Source: Rhexocercosporidium sp. MPI-PUGE-AT-0058 (lineage: Eukaryota > Ascomycota > Leotiomycetes > Helotiales). Taken from it: a stretch of DNA of 64,000 nt. This document shows, piece after piece, positions 50,747-61,878 of the stretch. The translations under genes and the position numbers were made by a program. Within the stretch, counting starts at the first letter, position 1. Every line of letters starts with the position of its first letter. A model generated the notes under the pieces. The model was not told the origin of the DNA. It worked only from the letters and a program-made list of their open reading frames with translations, and did no database searches. Location: the NCBI GenBank assembly GCA_020746875.1, contig JAGTJL010000004.1, positions 1,426,001-1,490,000 on the forward strand. Direction: 5' to 3'.

Positions 50747-51984
50747 ATGCCTTCAGCAACGCAATTCATAAATTGCAGACAATGTGTAGAGGGGACACTA
50801 GTCAACGCTCCACTCACAATCGATTCGTCTGGACTCATCATACCCAGCTCTTCACTCCCACTAAACACAGAAATTGTCGACTTGAAAAACGCTATCGTCT
50901 CCCCTGGTTTCCTAGAACTACAAACGAACGGAGCCCTCGGCTTTCATTTCGCCCGCTACAGCGAACCAGAAGCATACCAAGCAGGTGTTCGAAAGCTTGC
51001 TAGATATCTTCCCTCAACAGGCGTCACGGGCTTCTACCCAACGATTCCGACCGTGTCACCTGAAGTCTTCCAAGGGGCTTTACCATTCCTCAAACCACGG
51101 GATGCTCCTGACTCGGCTTCAATACTCGGCGCTCATGTCGAAGGACCATTTCTAGCACCATCGAAGAAGGGTGCTCATGATGCGAAGAATATGCACATCC
51201 CGGAATCTATATCGCTTGAATCGATTTACGGAAAGGAGAATTTGGAGAACTCGATTCGAGTGCTGACTTTGGCACCAGAATTACCAGGAGCACTCGGGCA
51301 CATCGAGACTCTGACGAAGCAATATGGCGTCCATGTTTCGATGGGTCATAGTGCTGCGAATCACCAGCAAGGGTTGGAGGGATTGAAAGCCGGGGCAAAT
51401 CTTATCACCCATACATTCAACGCCATGAATCCACTACATCATCGCGAACCTGGACTTCCAGGTGAGTTCTGACTGTCTCAATTGGGCTACATAAAAGAAA
51501 GAGCTTATCAAGGTTTCCAGGACTTATTTCTGACCCCTCACCACCTTATTTCTCCATTATCGCGGATTCCATACACTTGCATCCACGCATCGTGGGCATT
51601 GCATATCGATCATCACCCAGTCACTGTATTCTCATCACAGACAGCATCGAACTCTCTGGCTTGACAGACGGTATCCACCCTGGGCATGCTCAAATCCCTT
51701 TTAACCAACTCAAAGAGGGGAACAAAGTGACCATCGAGGGGACTGATACTCTGATCGGAACATGTATCGGACTCGATGAGTGCGTGAGGAATCTTATGTC
51801 CTGGGCTGAGATCCCAGTTGAGAAGGCGGTTAGATGTGTTACTGAAAATGTAGCAAATGCAATGGGGTTGAAGGATCGAGGTACACTAGAAGTCGGAAAG
51901 AGAGGTGATTTTGTGGTGATCAGCGAGACTGGAGAAGTCAAGGAGACTTGGATCTTGGGCAGAAGGGTATTGGGGACAGCATAG
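50747..51984 (+). CDS. N-acetylglucosamine-6-phosphate deacetylase
   Basis: Exons 50747..51461 and 51521..51984 give 392 aa. The enzyme removes acetate from GlcNAc-6-P in chitin and amino-sugar breakdown (NagA in bacteria, Dac1 in Candida). It has the amidohydrolase TIM barrel with the NagA signatures PGFLELQTNGALG, TGFYPTIPT, GAHVEGPFLAPSKKGAHD (metal-ligand Glu), VSMGHSAANHQQ, LITHTFNAMNPLHHREPG (substrate His) and ITDSIELSG (catalytic Asp). The C-terminal small barrel ends LEVGKRGDFVVIS. In many fungi the gene sits in a GlcNAc catabolic cluster with a deaminase, kinase and transporter; none of those is next to it here. Its 3' end faces COX11, 132 bp away. Confidence 0.94.
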
Positions 51985-52116
51985 ACGAACTTGGAAAGAG
52001 AGTAGATGAGTAGATGAGTAGAAATAAACGTTCTGAAGGCAAAATGCCCCGCTCCACTGCTTGTCTGCCAACGCCGCCCAATGCATATACTACAAAAATG
52101 TACATAGATCTCTCGC

Positions 52117-53010
52117 TCATGCATATGGCTTCAGTTGCCCATTATTATCATACCTTGCCTCTGCTCCTCATTAGCACCATTCTATGACTTGATCCCAGAA
52201 GAACTTACTGAAGAACGTATAACTCAGCGTAACCTGCTCAATGCCCCTCATGTTCGGATCATTCACAAAGTCTGGATCAATATAAAAGAACACTGGCATA
52301 TCCACCGTCTCTCCCGCATTCAACCTCTGTTCCTCGAAGCAAAAACACTGGATCTTCGAGAAATATGGTGCCACCTGTGCAGGCGTCACACTGTACGTAG
52401 CCACCCCAATGATATCATCATCCGACCTATTTGTCGCAGTATAGAACGCCAATGCTGTTTCACCGGGAAGGACTCGAACTTCCCGTTGTTGAGGGACGAA
52501 TTTCCAGGGCATGACATCCGACACGGATCCGTTGAAGGTAATTCGAATACGTTTCGCAGATGTGACTGGTCTCAGGCGGGTAGAAGGGTCGCCGCCATCA
52601 TCAGTGCCTCCATGTCCAGGTGCCTTAATTGGTTGACCTCCCCAGCCTGTGGTTTGGCAAATCTAGGTACCATTAGCTGGTGTTGCGGGTGAGGTGGGGG
52701 TGTTGGAGACAAAGCAGACCATTTTGTACATCGGCACAGAGCCATATGACAATGCCACAGTCCCTAGAATAACGCTGAGAGTATAGTACAACGTCGAGGC
52801 ATTCTTCTTCGCGAAAGGCGCACGCAATTGCTCCATCGTCGGCGCGACATTTTGTCTGGGTCTCGAGGAATTCGAGATGCTCCTGGAGGTCATGGTTGAT
52901 CTAAATAATGGTGTAGAGGGAGAGCGGCCGGTGATTTTTGCGCAGGACGAGCATACCCAAGCTGCATCTTTGCGAGTAAGACTCGAAAATAACCGCGGAA
53001 AGCTGTTCAT
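52117..53010 (-). CDS. COX11: Cytochrome c oxidase copper chaperone Cox11
   Basis: Exons 53010..52720, 52662..52209 and 52160..52117 give 262 aa. The Arg/Ser-rich N-terminus is a mitochondrial presequence. One membrane helix follows (YTLSVILGTVALSYGSVPMY). Across the first splice the protein reads YKM then ICQTTGWGGQPI, the family block. The intermembrane-space beta domain holds the copper site CFCFEEQ and ends with TLSYTFF joined by the second splice to KARYDNNGQLKPYA. Cox11 delivers copper to the CuB site of Cox1. The alternative donor after MVCF at intron 1 would duplicate the conserved Cys segment and was rejected. Confidence 0.95.
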
Positions 53011-53531
53011 TGTATGTAGTGTCGTTGAGAGCTACGTTTCAAGCTCGAATGAAATGATTCCATTAGAATGTTGGTAGACAGTCGGCAAATTGTTAATCCG
53101 ATCCAGAGTTCTACATATGTTGCCCGCGGGCTTTGTTTGGACTTCTCACAAAGCATCAAAATACTATCGAAAAAAACTGATTAGACAGAGCAGAATAGCC
53201 CCCAGCTCACGTCTAGATATTGGAGCTGCTATTCTTCCAAGGGTGTACAAGGTTGCCCCAACATTTACCCAGCATGTTTCTTGATGACATTCTCGAATCC
53301 CGAGGCGATCCATGGATGTCATGACATCACTAGGCGCCATCCATTAGCCATTATCAGCTTTTCCCGGCAATGTTTCTTATACTCCAGTCATTCCTCCTTT
53401 CTCAAGAGCTGTTCTTACTTCATTACTTCATGTTCATCTCTAAATTCCCACGTACTCTTTCTTTGTGTACCCGTCTCCTGACCTCTACCAAAGCTCCGCT
53501 GTCCACAACCTTTCACGTACAATCTCGCACC
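53011..53531. promoter_or_regulatory. Divergent region between COX11 and the cupin gene
   Basis: 521 bp; no gene is seen. The right end is CT-rich (TTCCTCCTTTCTC), probably the cupin gene leader. Confidence 0.45.
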
Positions 53532-54159
53532 ATGGCATTCAAGAAGCCCAACACGAGCCCACCTGCTCATGATAGTGAGAACAACTATAAAAATCTCTTG
53601 TAACAGTACTGAGTATTGATCGATTATAGTGGTCTACTTCCCAAAGATGACATCCGCTTTACCGGCGTCATCTGGCGAGTTCCGCAAAGTACTCTTCACA
53701 GGACTCTATTCTCAAGTAGTTCTAATGACTATCCCTGTGGGAGGAGACATTGGAGATGAGGTCCATACCGTAGACCAAGCATTGACTTTCACCTCCGGAA
53801 AAGGGAAAGCTACCATCAACGGGAAGGATCAGGATGTGGAAGCAGGTGACCTGATGGTAGTGCCCGCTGGAACGCAACACCAGTTTATCAATACCGGAGA
53901 TTCCCCTCTAGTGAGTCCTTCATTGTTCTATCATGGCTATGGATAATTGTTTGGTGGAGTGTGGAATAATAATCCGAATTATTAGATTTTGTACACAATT
54001 TACTCGCCTGCGGAACACAACACTTCCAGCGTCCACCATACAAAGGAGCAAGGCGATAAGGAAGAAGAGGATGGGATTGACGAGGCACCAGAGTGGAGCC
54101 AGAAGAGTAAGAAGGAGAATGAGGATGCTGGTTTGGTAAAACTCAGCGGGAAGTATTGA
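53532..54159 (+). CDS. Single-domain cupin protein
   Basis: Exons 53532..53574, 53630..53910 and 53986..54159 give 165 aa. One cupin barrel covers residues 15-115: IPVGGDIGDEVHTVDQALTF (first metal-motif region), GKATINGKDQDVEAGDLMVV and PAGTQHQFINTGD (second motif with His). It continues through the second splice as ILYTIYSPAEHNTS. The tail of about 45 residues is highly charged (DKEEEDGIDEAPEW), usual for this small bacterial-type cupin family. Function unknown; small cupins of this kind act as isomerases or dioxygenases, or bind sugars or metal. No signal peptide is seen. Confidence 0.88.
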
Positions 54160-54878
54160 GTGCTACTGGTGTGCAAAGGCATCTAACACTGGCGTTCGAC
54201 ATCTGTATTTGTAGATGAGAAAAAGTGCACAGATTGCGGGGTTGGAAGCCAGAAACGCTTGTACAATTCGGATTATTAAAAGATCACAAGGAACAATTGA
54301 AAATATTCCTTACTCCTGCAGCAAGGAATTGCAAGTCCGATAATCCCGCGATATCCTCCCGTCATGTAAACCTCTTCGGCTCCCACTTATCTTCGATATT
54401 GGTCATACAACAAAACCCAAGGTACGGACACATTCCTAAATCTCGGGCACCTTAATACCTATGTCAGCACTTGTACAAAGCAGTCTCACCGAATATTCGA
54501 AGTTTGACGTGAAAGGTCTTAGCTCCAGGGACTCTAGCCAATAGTCTGCGTTCGCGTTCGGCTTGAGGTCACCCCTGTCCAAACCCGTCGAGACGATGGA
54601 ATCACTTCACAGTTATGTAACGTGCAACATCTTAATGCTGCTTACATTGGCATATGTGAGAGCAAGACTTATCGAGCAATGCACTTGGGTCTGCGCATCT
54701 ACAATTGGATAGGAGATTGTACTTCCGTAACACCGTGAGACTTGATTGCTCATGTGGGACTACTGTGTGCTACGGAGCGGATTGTTGATATGAGGTATAA
54801 AGACCATGCACTCCACACTCGATTCAGAAACATTAAGCTCGCAGTATTCTAGATTTTCTACTTGACAGCTCATCAAAC
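54160..54878. promoter_or_regulatory. Intergenic region upstream of the FAD oxidoreductase gene
   Basis: 719 bp with no recognised gene. A GGTATAAAGA sequence at about 54793-54802 is TATA-like and lies about 80 bp before the start codon. Confidence 0.45.
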
Positions 54879-56335
54879 ATGGCAAACACGAAGCTCACTT
54901 CTCTCGAGAGTTTCCTCGAGGAGCATCCTCACATCACCTACGCAACGCCTTCCTCTTCCAATTACATATCCTTAAGACAGATTTTCGCCCGCGACCAAGA
55001 AGCAACTCCACTCGCTATCGTCCGTCCCCAATCTGCAGCCGATGTTTCTCTCCTCGTCAAGTTTGCTGTATCCAACTCCATCAAGTTCACCATTCGAACC
55101 GGCGGCCACAATCTTTCCGGTGCGGCCATCGCTCAGGATGCACTAGCGATTGACATGCGTGATATTGCGTACGTCAATATCTTAGCAGATAAGAAGTCGG
55201 CTAAGATTGGAGGGGGCGTCTTGGTATTCGATGTTGCAACTGCGTTGGAGAAAGAGGGACTTGCAACTCCAGTTGGAGCAGTTGGCTCTGTCGGGTACGT
55301 AGGTTGGGCTACGTATGGAGGTTATGGACCCCTTTCACGCCAATTTGGCCTGGGCGTTGACCAGATTGTCGGCGCGAAGATTGTGAAGTCGGATGGAGAG
55401 GTAATTGTTGCTGATGAGCGCCTATTGAAGGGCCTGAGGGGTGGCGGAGGTTTATTTGGAGTCATTGTTGAATTAGAGATTAAAGTTTACCCTCTCAAGA
55501 ACGTAAGCAATTCTCCCGCCAGACGTGCGATCTTAACGAAATAAATAGACAGCACTGACTTTTGCGATAGGTCCTGACGGGAACCATGGTCCTCGACTCT
55601 CAAGATCTTGCCAGCACTTTCAAAAGGTTCAACACCGGGTATCTGCAACTTTCAGCCAAGGGAATGCCCTCTCAGCTGGTGTTGCAGCAGATGATATTCA
55701 ACTCACCGCAAGGGAAAGTGATGTGTGTTGCTTTCATGTGGAGCTCTGAAGATGTTGAAACCGGTCGGACATGGCTGGGGAAAATCGAGGCACTGGCAAC
55801 AGTGGTGATGAATACAGTTGCTGTTTCGACTGTCGCTGACTACCTGCAAGGAAATGCTGCTTTAGTTCCTGAAAGTGTCCATGGAGCGGGCTTCACCCAC
55901 AACTTCCGAGAAATTACGAGCGAGGTTGCCGAGATCATTAGTGGCAATCTCTTGAAAATGGCGGAAGACCCTGGCTGCATGTTTGTTGTCCACGAATTGA
56001 AAGGAGCATCGTCAACTGCCAACAATAGCTCGGTATTCGGTACCAGAGACGAGCATTTCATGTTGGAGATCATTGGCTATGCATTGGATATCAAGAACAG
56101 AGAAAGTGCAATGGCCTGGGCTGAAAATACATGGGCAGAACTTGCTAAGACTGAGAGCAGTAATCTCTTACCTGGAAAGTACATATCTCTGGACAGACCT
56201 GTCCTAGAACCTGGTACAGCACCTCTGTCGAGGCTCTATGGATTGAATTGTCGGGAAGTCTTAGCACTGAAGGAGGAGTATGATTCGGAAGACGTATTCT
56301 CGCACGCGGTACCACAGCTCAAGAATTATGTGTAG
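54879..56335 (+). CDS. FAD-linked oxidoreductase (BBE-like, VAO/PCMH fold)
   Basis: Exons 54879..55502 and 55571..56335 give 462 aa. The FAD_binding_4 domain shows PLAIVRPQSAADVSLLVKFA, FTIRTGGHNLSGAA (His for covalent FAD attachment) and GGYGPLSRQFGLGVDQIVGA, then LKGLRGGGGLFGVIVELEIK. The usual second attachment Cys in the GxCxxVG region is missing (VGAVGSVGYVG), so single rather than bicovalent flavinylation is expected. There is no signal peptide, unlike secreted berberine-bridge-type oxidases. The C-terminus ends without the canonical Y-x-N block, in LKNYV. Related genes are common in secondary-metabolite clusters. A Zn2Cys6 regulator faces it from the 3' side. Confidence 0.9.
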
Positions 56336-56611
56336 AGGAATGAATGTCTAATCTTGTGGTGTTGTCTACTAGTGCTCCTGTTCGGTTGACTTCAGTCCCT
56401 CTCCAGATCATGGCTGATCCAGATTTCCTTTCTGATCACTTGGAGGGGAAAGTCCATGGTCCATTTGTATTCGACTGGCATTGTGTCTAAAATTCCTCGT
56501 ATTGCTTTCGGGGGAACTTTACTATTCCCAGCTCCGTGGACCCACCACTAGATGATTGTGGATTCAGTACATGTTGTGAAGCGACTGCAAGACATTGAAG
56601 CGCATATCAAA

Positions 56612-57975
56612 TTAAATAGAGAGAACGCTTCGGAATCGAATGCCACTTACTGCGGAATGATCATCCAGTAGTTCCAAACACATAATGGCCCGTGCAAGCA
56701 GTGCCATTGCTGTTGGATCGTTCACTTCGAGCAGTTGAACGAAACATTCCGGCACTCTGTGTAGGATAGTGACAATTTTCTGCTCTAGGCCGGCATTGTC
56801 TTTACATCCAGAGGCTATAAGAGTGTATAGGTGTGCGATTTCTTCGGCGTAGTTGTGGCAGGCATCCTTTTGGTCCTGGCTGATATTTCTGGCTCCAAGG
56901 CTCCCGAGCAGAGTCTTCATATCCTGAGTAGCGACGTCTGTGAATTTTATATCAAAGCGTGAACCAGGTGGTATTTCGATTTTTACGACTGGAATAGCGC
57001 TATATTTGTTGAGATATGGGCCGCTCTTTTCAGCCAATTCCAGTATGCCTTTGCACATGTTGTATGTTTCAACTTCTAGCCTTCTTGGTTGCGGAATGTC
57101 TTCATTGCAAGCGGCAAGCCAATTGTAATGTGCTAGAAGGATCGCAGCTATGATCATGGGTTCGGCGTTCTGTCGATCCATCTGATCAAGCGCAGCCCGT
57201 TGTAGCATGATAGCCTTATCGAAATGAGACCAGGCTGATTGAAATAGCGCTTGGTCGTTCGGATTCAAAGAGAGGAGGTTCAATGATGTAATTCCAAGCA
57301 GAGCATTCAGCACAAGTGGGCTTGAGAATGCGACTTGAGGAATTTCAAAGTCCCAGAGTGAGTGGTAAAGTGCAAGGCCTGGAGTTTGTGGAGGCCTGCT
57401 GTAGACACTTTTGGTGTAATGATGCATCAGACGGAGCTCCAGAAGGTTGGATGAGTTCACACCGACGGGTGTCACGGAAAGAGAGCGATGTAGAGAAGAT
57501 CTGGATCCATTGCTCTTATTGGACGGATGTGCCGGAAAAGAGGAATTGGAGGTTGCTTCGTTGTTCTTATAGCCTGAAGTATATTTGCAGCAAGATGCAT
57601 TCACGTATTTCTTCCGACAGTTCGAACACGGATAAATCTCGTCGCACTTGTTTTTGTTACTAGAAATTGCTTCGATGGGACACCGTGTTGCAGCCCTACC
57701 TTGATCTTTCGAGCTTTACATCTGTCATCATGTTAGCAGGTACTTTCCAGGAAGTTTAGTGTACAGTCAGATTCCCGATATTCTGAAATCCAGGATGCAA
57801 AGAGGATCTCATTGCAAAGCAGTACGTACTGGCAGCACCCCTGAATGCATCAGATATGTATTGTGACTTAAGCTTACTATAGGATACGCACCTTGATAGA
57901 CTTCTTGTAGGGCCTCCTATAAGTTCTCGTCACGGCCCGAGGTGGTGGTCTGACTGGGGGCGAGCGGCTAGACAT
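56612..57975 (-). CDS. Zn2Cys6 fungal transcription factor with the zinc cluster built from micro-exons
   Basis: Exons 57975..57892, 57830..57840 (11 nt), 57700..57721 (22 nt) and 57646..56612 give 383 aa. All joins keep frame and together restore a binuclear zinc cluster, GC-CQCKARKIKCDEIYPCSNC followed by a Cys-rich end (KKYVNASC). A basic N-terminus (RTYRRPYKKSIK) precedes it. The rest is an all-alpha region of the fungal-specific regulator type (LRLMHHYTKSVYSRP, LNALLGITSLNLLSLNP, CLELLDDH near the end). Such factors bind CGG-containing sites and often control neighbouring pathway genes. Its 3' end faces the FAD oxidoreductase, 276 bp away. A simple model starting at 57604 would lose the DNA-binding domain. 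Confidence 0.82.
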
Positions 57976-58965
57976 TATGTTACCGGTGAAGCGATGCGTT
58001 GAAGTTTTTTTCCCAGTTAAAATTGAGAGAGTGGCAGCTGAGAAATGAGATGAGATAAAGTTTTGGCTGCCAAGAACCTCAATCTATTCTTGCATCGATG
58101 TACGTACAGATCTTTAGCTAATGTAAGCACAAACTCTTGCAGGAGGCTTATGTGATCTTTTTGCTAACATTTTTTTAAAAGACTTTTATTGCCTAATTGT
58201 TAATGGGATTAAGCTGTAAGGAGATTAATTAAATAAAAGTATCAGAAGTGTAATTTTCGTGAAGCAGAAAATTTTACATAATTATTGAGCGTGAATCTCG
58301 TCCGCCGGAGCGGCAACAAAAACACCCAAGTTAGTGAGGCATTAGTCTGGTCTGTTCCATTACCAATACTTCGGGCCGTCGGTAGTAATGATTGACGCTA
58401 GGCATGTGCAGAAGATTAGACCAAAAAAAGCCTTGGAGACAGTTTTCTTTCTCTCCTCTACTCATATTTCCACGACACACCAAAACGTCTCCTACTACAG
58501 GGGCAATTAGTCTAGCTGCCTGGATTCTGAAAGACTTGTGAGATACTATGAAATGATCGGTTGAACAAAGGGGTATGTTAGTGTAGCTCAATGATCTTGT
58601 TATTTACCTAATATACAGAACCTATACCCCCTCTTTAAGTAATTAATTTTTTCCGTTCCGTGAATTCGATCTATTTGCCAACCTCTTTCGATATGAATAA
58701 TCAATTACCGTGAAAATCACAGTGCTTTCGAAAGACAGTATATGCTAGTACAAATTGCGTAATTTTATTGTGTTCATAGTATGATTGTTCGAGTGTCGCT
58801 CCTCTATTGCCGTTGGGTTTCAAGTCCCAGATTTTTTGACTTGAGCTGTGTTGTCCTCGCTTAATGACCTCAACCAGGAAAGATGTGATGATTGAATTCT
58901 CTCGAGAATACTTGATGTCTGACGGAATTCTCTACAGCTTTCTGGTGGTCCCTAAATATCTATCT
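57976..58965. other. AT-rich region upstream of the Zn2Cys6 gene
   Basis: 990 bp, with T/A-rich tracts at about 58160-58290 and 58600-58700. No supported gene. It holds the promoter of the regulator and the 3' end of HET gene 3. Confidence 0.5.
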
Positions 58966-61376
58966 TTAGCCCAGGACAAACTCCTTCCATTCCTTGCCCT
59001 CCAATTTGCACGAATAATTGAACGCCTCCTTGAAAACCTTGCCGAGTCCTACGCGGTAAGCAATGTCGTTCTTATACTCCACCAGGAGGACATAGTACAA
59101 GTCCCAGCGGGACTGCATCCTCTCTTTTGGAATGTAGTAAGACCATCCGTCATACTCAATCGGATCGAATTCTTTCGCATCTGAGATTGCAATGAACTCA
59201 AGTGGCGAGTCCAGTGAAGCGAGCGCCGACACCTTGCATCTTTCCAGCAACATCGTTCCGCACCAGTCGAACTTATGGTCTAGAATATCATACCGCTGAA
59301 CACCTTGAGCATCAGGCGAATAGTCGTAGTCTAAGGTCTGCCGAATCCTGAAGAAAGCAGACCAGGTGTAAAATTGCAGATGCGGGGAATCTTTTTCTGG
59401 GTTATGTCGGATTAAAGTTCTAGATATTGTAGATGCATCTTGCTCGACGATATTCACTCCAAATGGACAGCCACTTCCTGGCAGAGTTATGTTGAACTCT
59501 GATCTTGGCAGATGGCGCTCGCCGCCCTTGATGTAACGGCCATACTGATCGAGATTGTTTTCATCCGATCTTGTAGAGCGGTCGTACCCTTTCGAGCTGT
59601 TATTGTCTTGCTGATTTGACGATGTAGCGCCCCCTCGGCTGTTCCACACAAGTCTTAAATTTCCATTGAAGTCTCGAATATACCAGGTAATCCATGTATG
59701 GTTCAATAACCAGTCATCCAAATTGTCCTCGCAGCCGGATAGCATTTGTGATTTGTACTCAATCATACTCCCCATCCAACCACACCAGGACCAACTTGGG
59801 AAAACCTCTCCTCCCTCACCCACTCGTCTTTTTGCAGAATATCGAGCCTCCCAAAGCAATGCCCAGTCGAAGTGAGATGAAGGCAGACCGTGAATCAAGT
59901 CTCCCCCGAGTGTTTGGCATACGAAGTTTCCAATTCCATAAAAAGCAGCAAGGATGTCTTTCTGAAATGTGAGGCTTCGGAGCAAATACATTTCCAGCAG
60001 TCTTTTGTAGATTAGAAGAGGCGACTCCGATAGATTTTGTAGCATCTGCATTGGGGAGCCTATAAAGTCGATCGACCAACCCGCGGCATCATCCTCCGTG
60101 ATGATATCAACGGATCTAGCCGTTGACCTACACTGGAAGAATACTCGGCCATCTACAAATATTAAAGTTCTTGATGATAGCAAGCGTTCTTGAAAAGTCC
60201 ATGCCCGGGTATTCCATGTAGACTGCGAAATGTACCGCTCAGCTGGCTGAGTAGACATAAGTCGTATCTCTGGACTGTACTCAGCTGTCAACTGCGGCCG
60301 GTTGGCAAAAAGTGCACATAATCCAGCGCTAGAGTCGTGTCCATCTGCTGCACAAATAGTGAAGTAGGCGTTTCCATATACCAGATCCATGACTCTAGAA
60401 TTCAGGGCCCATGACCTTTCATTGTCCTGGATGATACAGAGAGAGTCAACCCACAGGTAGCGCTCTCCTAGATTCCGGACAAGCTCTATAGAGTCTCTTA
60501 TCGTAAGTGGTAACATGCTGAAGATATTTGAGATTCCGCCGTGTTTTAAAAGACCCTTAATGTTGTTTTCTGTGGTCATGAACGCTCGAGAGGAGCCCCA
60601 AGTATAACTGAGGGCAATGTATCGCTTCCCAGGTGGTAGGGGACTCAGACACATGTTATCTATATCGAGGACACCGAAAAAGGACTTCCACCCCGAGAGA
60701 TTGGGTACTTCTGTATGACAGGCTGAGCCATGAGAGCGGATGCAGAACTCGGTCCACCTTCTGATTCCTGCGTAATCTATGCTGTTGGAATTTTGGCTTA
60801 GCCGACCAAGAAAGAGATCCGGATATGCCTCAACTGACTGACCCAGAGTGGCATATGGATGATCTTGATTTGGCGATGCTACCAGTACAATATACGTTGT
60901 GGCAATTGTAGGTTTTGACCAGTGAAGTCGGATTCTTCGAGTGCAGGCCCGTGACTGGCTGACCATCACAGTTGAATGGCGCTTGATAGTTCTGCCGTCA
61001 ACCTGCCAACTTGCATAGCAGGTAGCATCTTTTCCCAGTCAGTGGACTAATATTGAAGCAAATGATCATTCGCCCAGTTAATCATACCTTTCAAGGCTGC
61101 TAAAGTGACATCTTGATCCTCAACCGACTGAACAATCAGGTTACAAAGATTGCAGCAAACTGCTCTAGCTTTTATCGATATCCAAGTGCCGAGATTGAGG
61201 CCATTAGCGCTGAACTCCATGTCATTGTCGTTCGAGGGATATTCCATCACAGATTGGGTTGGCTCCTTGAGGAGTCGTATGTTCTGTCGATATTTTGCAT
61301 ACTCGTCGATTATGAACTTTTCTCTGGTAAGCCTCATCGAAGTGCACTTTGGACAAAGTGAGCCTCTTGAAGTCAT
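58966..61376 (-). CDS. HET-domain protein 3
   Basis: Exons 61376..61088 and 61028..58966 give 783 aa. The N-terminus has a small Cys motif (LCPKC) and later CCNLC. The HET domain is clear: RYIALSYTWGSSRAFMTTEN, RYLWVDSLCIIQDNERSW, VYGNAYFTICAADGHDSSAG and NTRAWTFQERLLSSRTLIF. The LTFQKDILAAFYGIGNF and FPSWSWCGWMG blocks that follow are standard for the family, as is a Ser/Asn-rich insertion. The last exon is 2 kb long and uninterrupted. An in-frame 5' extension through two more exons is possible (see the entry for 61418..61878). Likely role: allorecognition or cell death. Confidence 0.92.
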
Positions 61377-61417
61377 TGTGCTTTCCGTGATGCGTCGGTC
61401 CTACGCATGTGCATGAA

Positions 61418-61878
61418 TCAGCCCACTTGATCGGTACGGCGGGGGACCTTGAGAGCGACTTTTTCTTCCTTCACTTGTCTTCGGACATTCTCAATCGCCA
61501 GAATCCAGCGGTGTCTTACATGTTCAGACTATGAAAATCATCAGTATTCTGCTCACATTTTACGGGAGATCACCTACTTACCATCATCTTGCTTTCGCGG
61601 TTGCTTCTGGGGGGAGCAAAACTGGGTTCGACGGCGCTGCCATTGAGATGCGAAAGGTCCTGAATGTTTGACGGGGTCATTTCGGGACTGTTTGACTGGT
61701 AGTCTGAGTCGAACTGTAGGACTTCTAAAGGCGATCTCCGTAGATTTACTTCGCGACTGTCCAGCTCTACGCTGCTATGTGCTCCCTGCTCTTCTGGCGT
61801 CTTCAGGACCTCATCGCCCGGCTCTCGACGATAGGGGAAGATACTTTCCCAAACCCATCGAGATGCAAAATTGGCCAT
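61418..61878 (-). CDS. Two-exon ORF just upstream of HET gene 3; separate small gene or its 5' exons
   Basis: Exons 61878..61582 and 61528..61418 give a 135-aa product (MANFASRWVWESIFPYRREP onward, then MMSEHVRHRWILAIENVRRQ). The intron has a GTAAGT donor and TTTTCATAG acceptor. The stop lies only 41 bp before the HET 3 start on the same strand. A splice from a GTGAAG donor after VRRQ, or a weaker GTCCCC donor after VALK, to the GCGTAG acceptor at about 61399 would run in frame through DRRITEST into the HET Met, making one longer protein. Residues 20-100 are acidic and Ser-rich. No family was recognised. I favour 5' exons of the HET gene. Confidence 0.5.
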
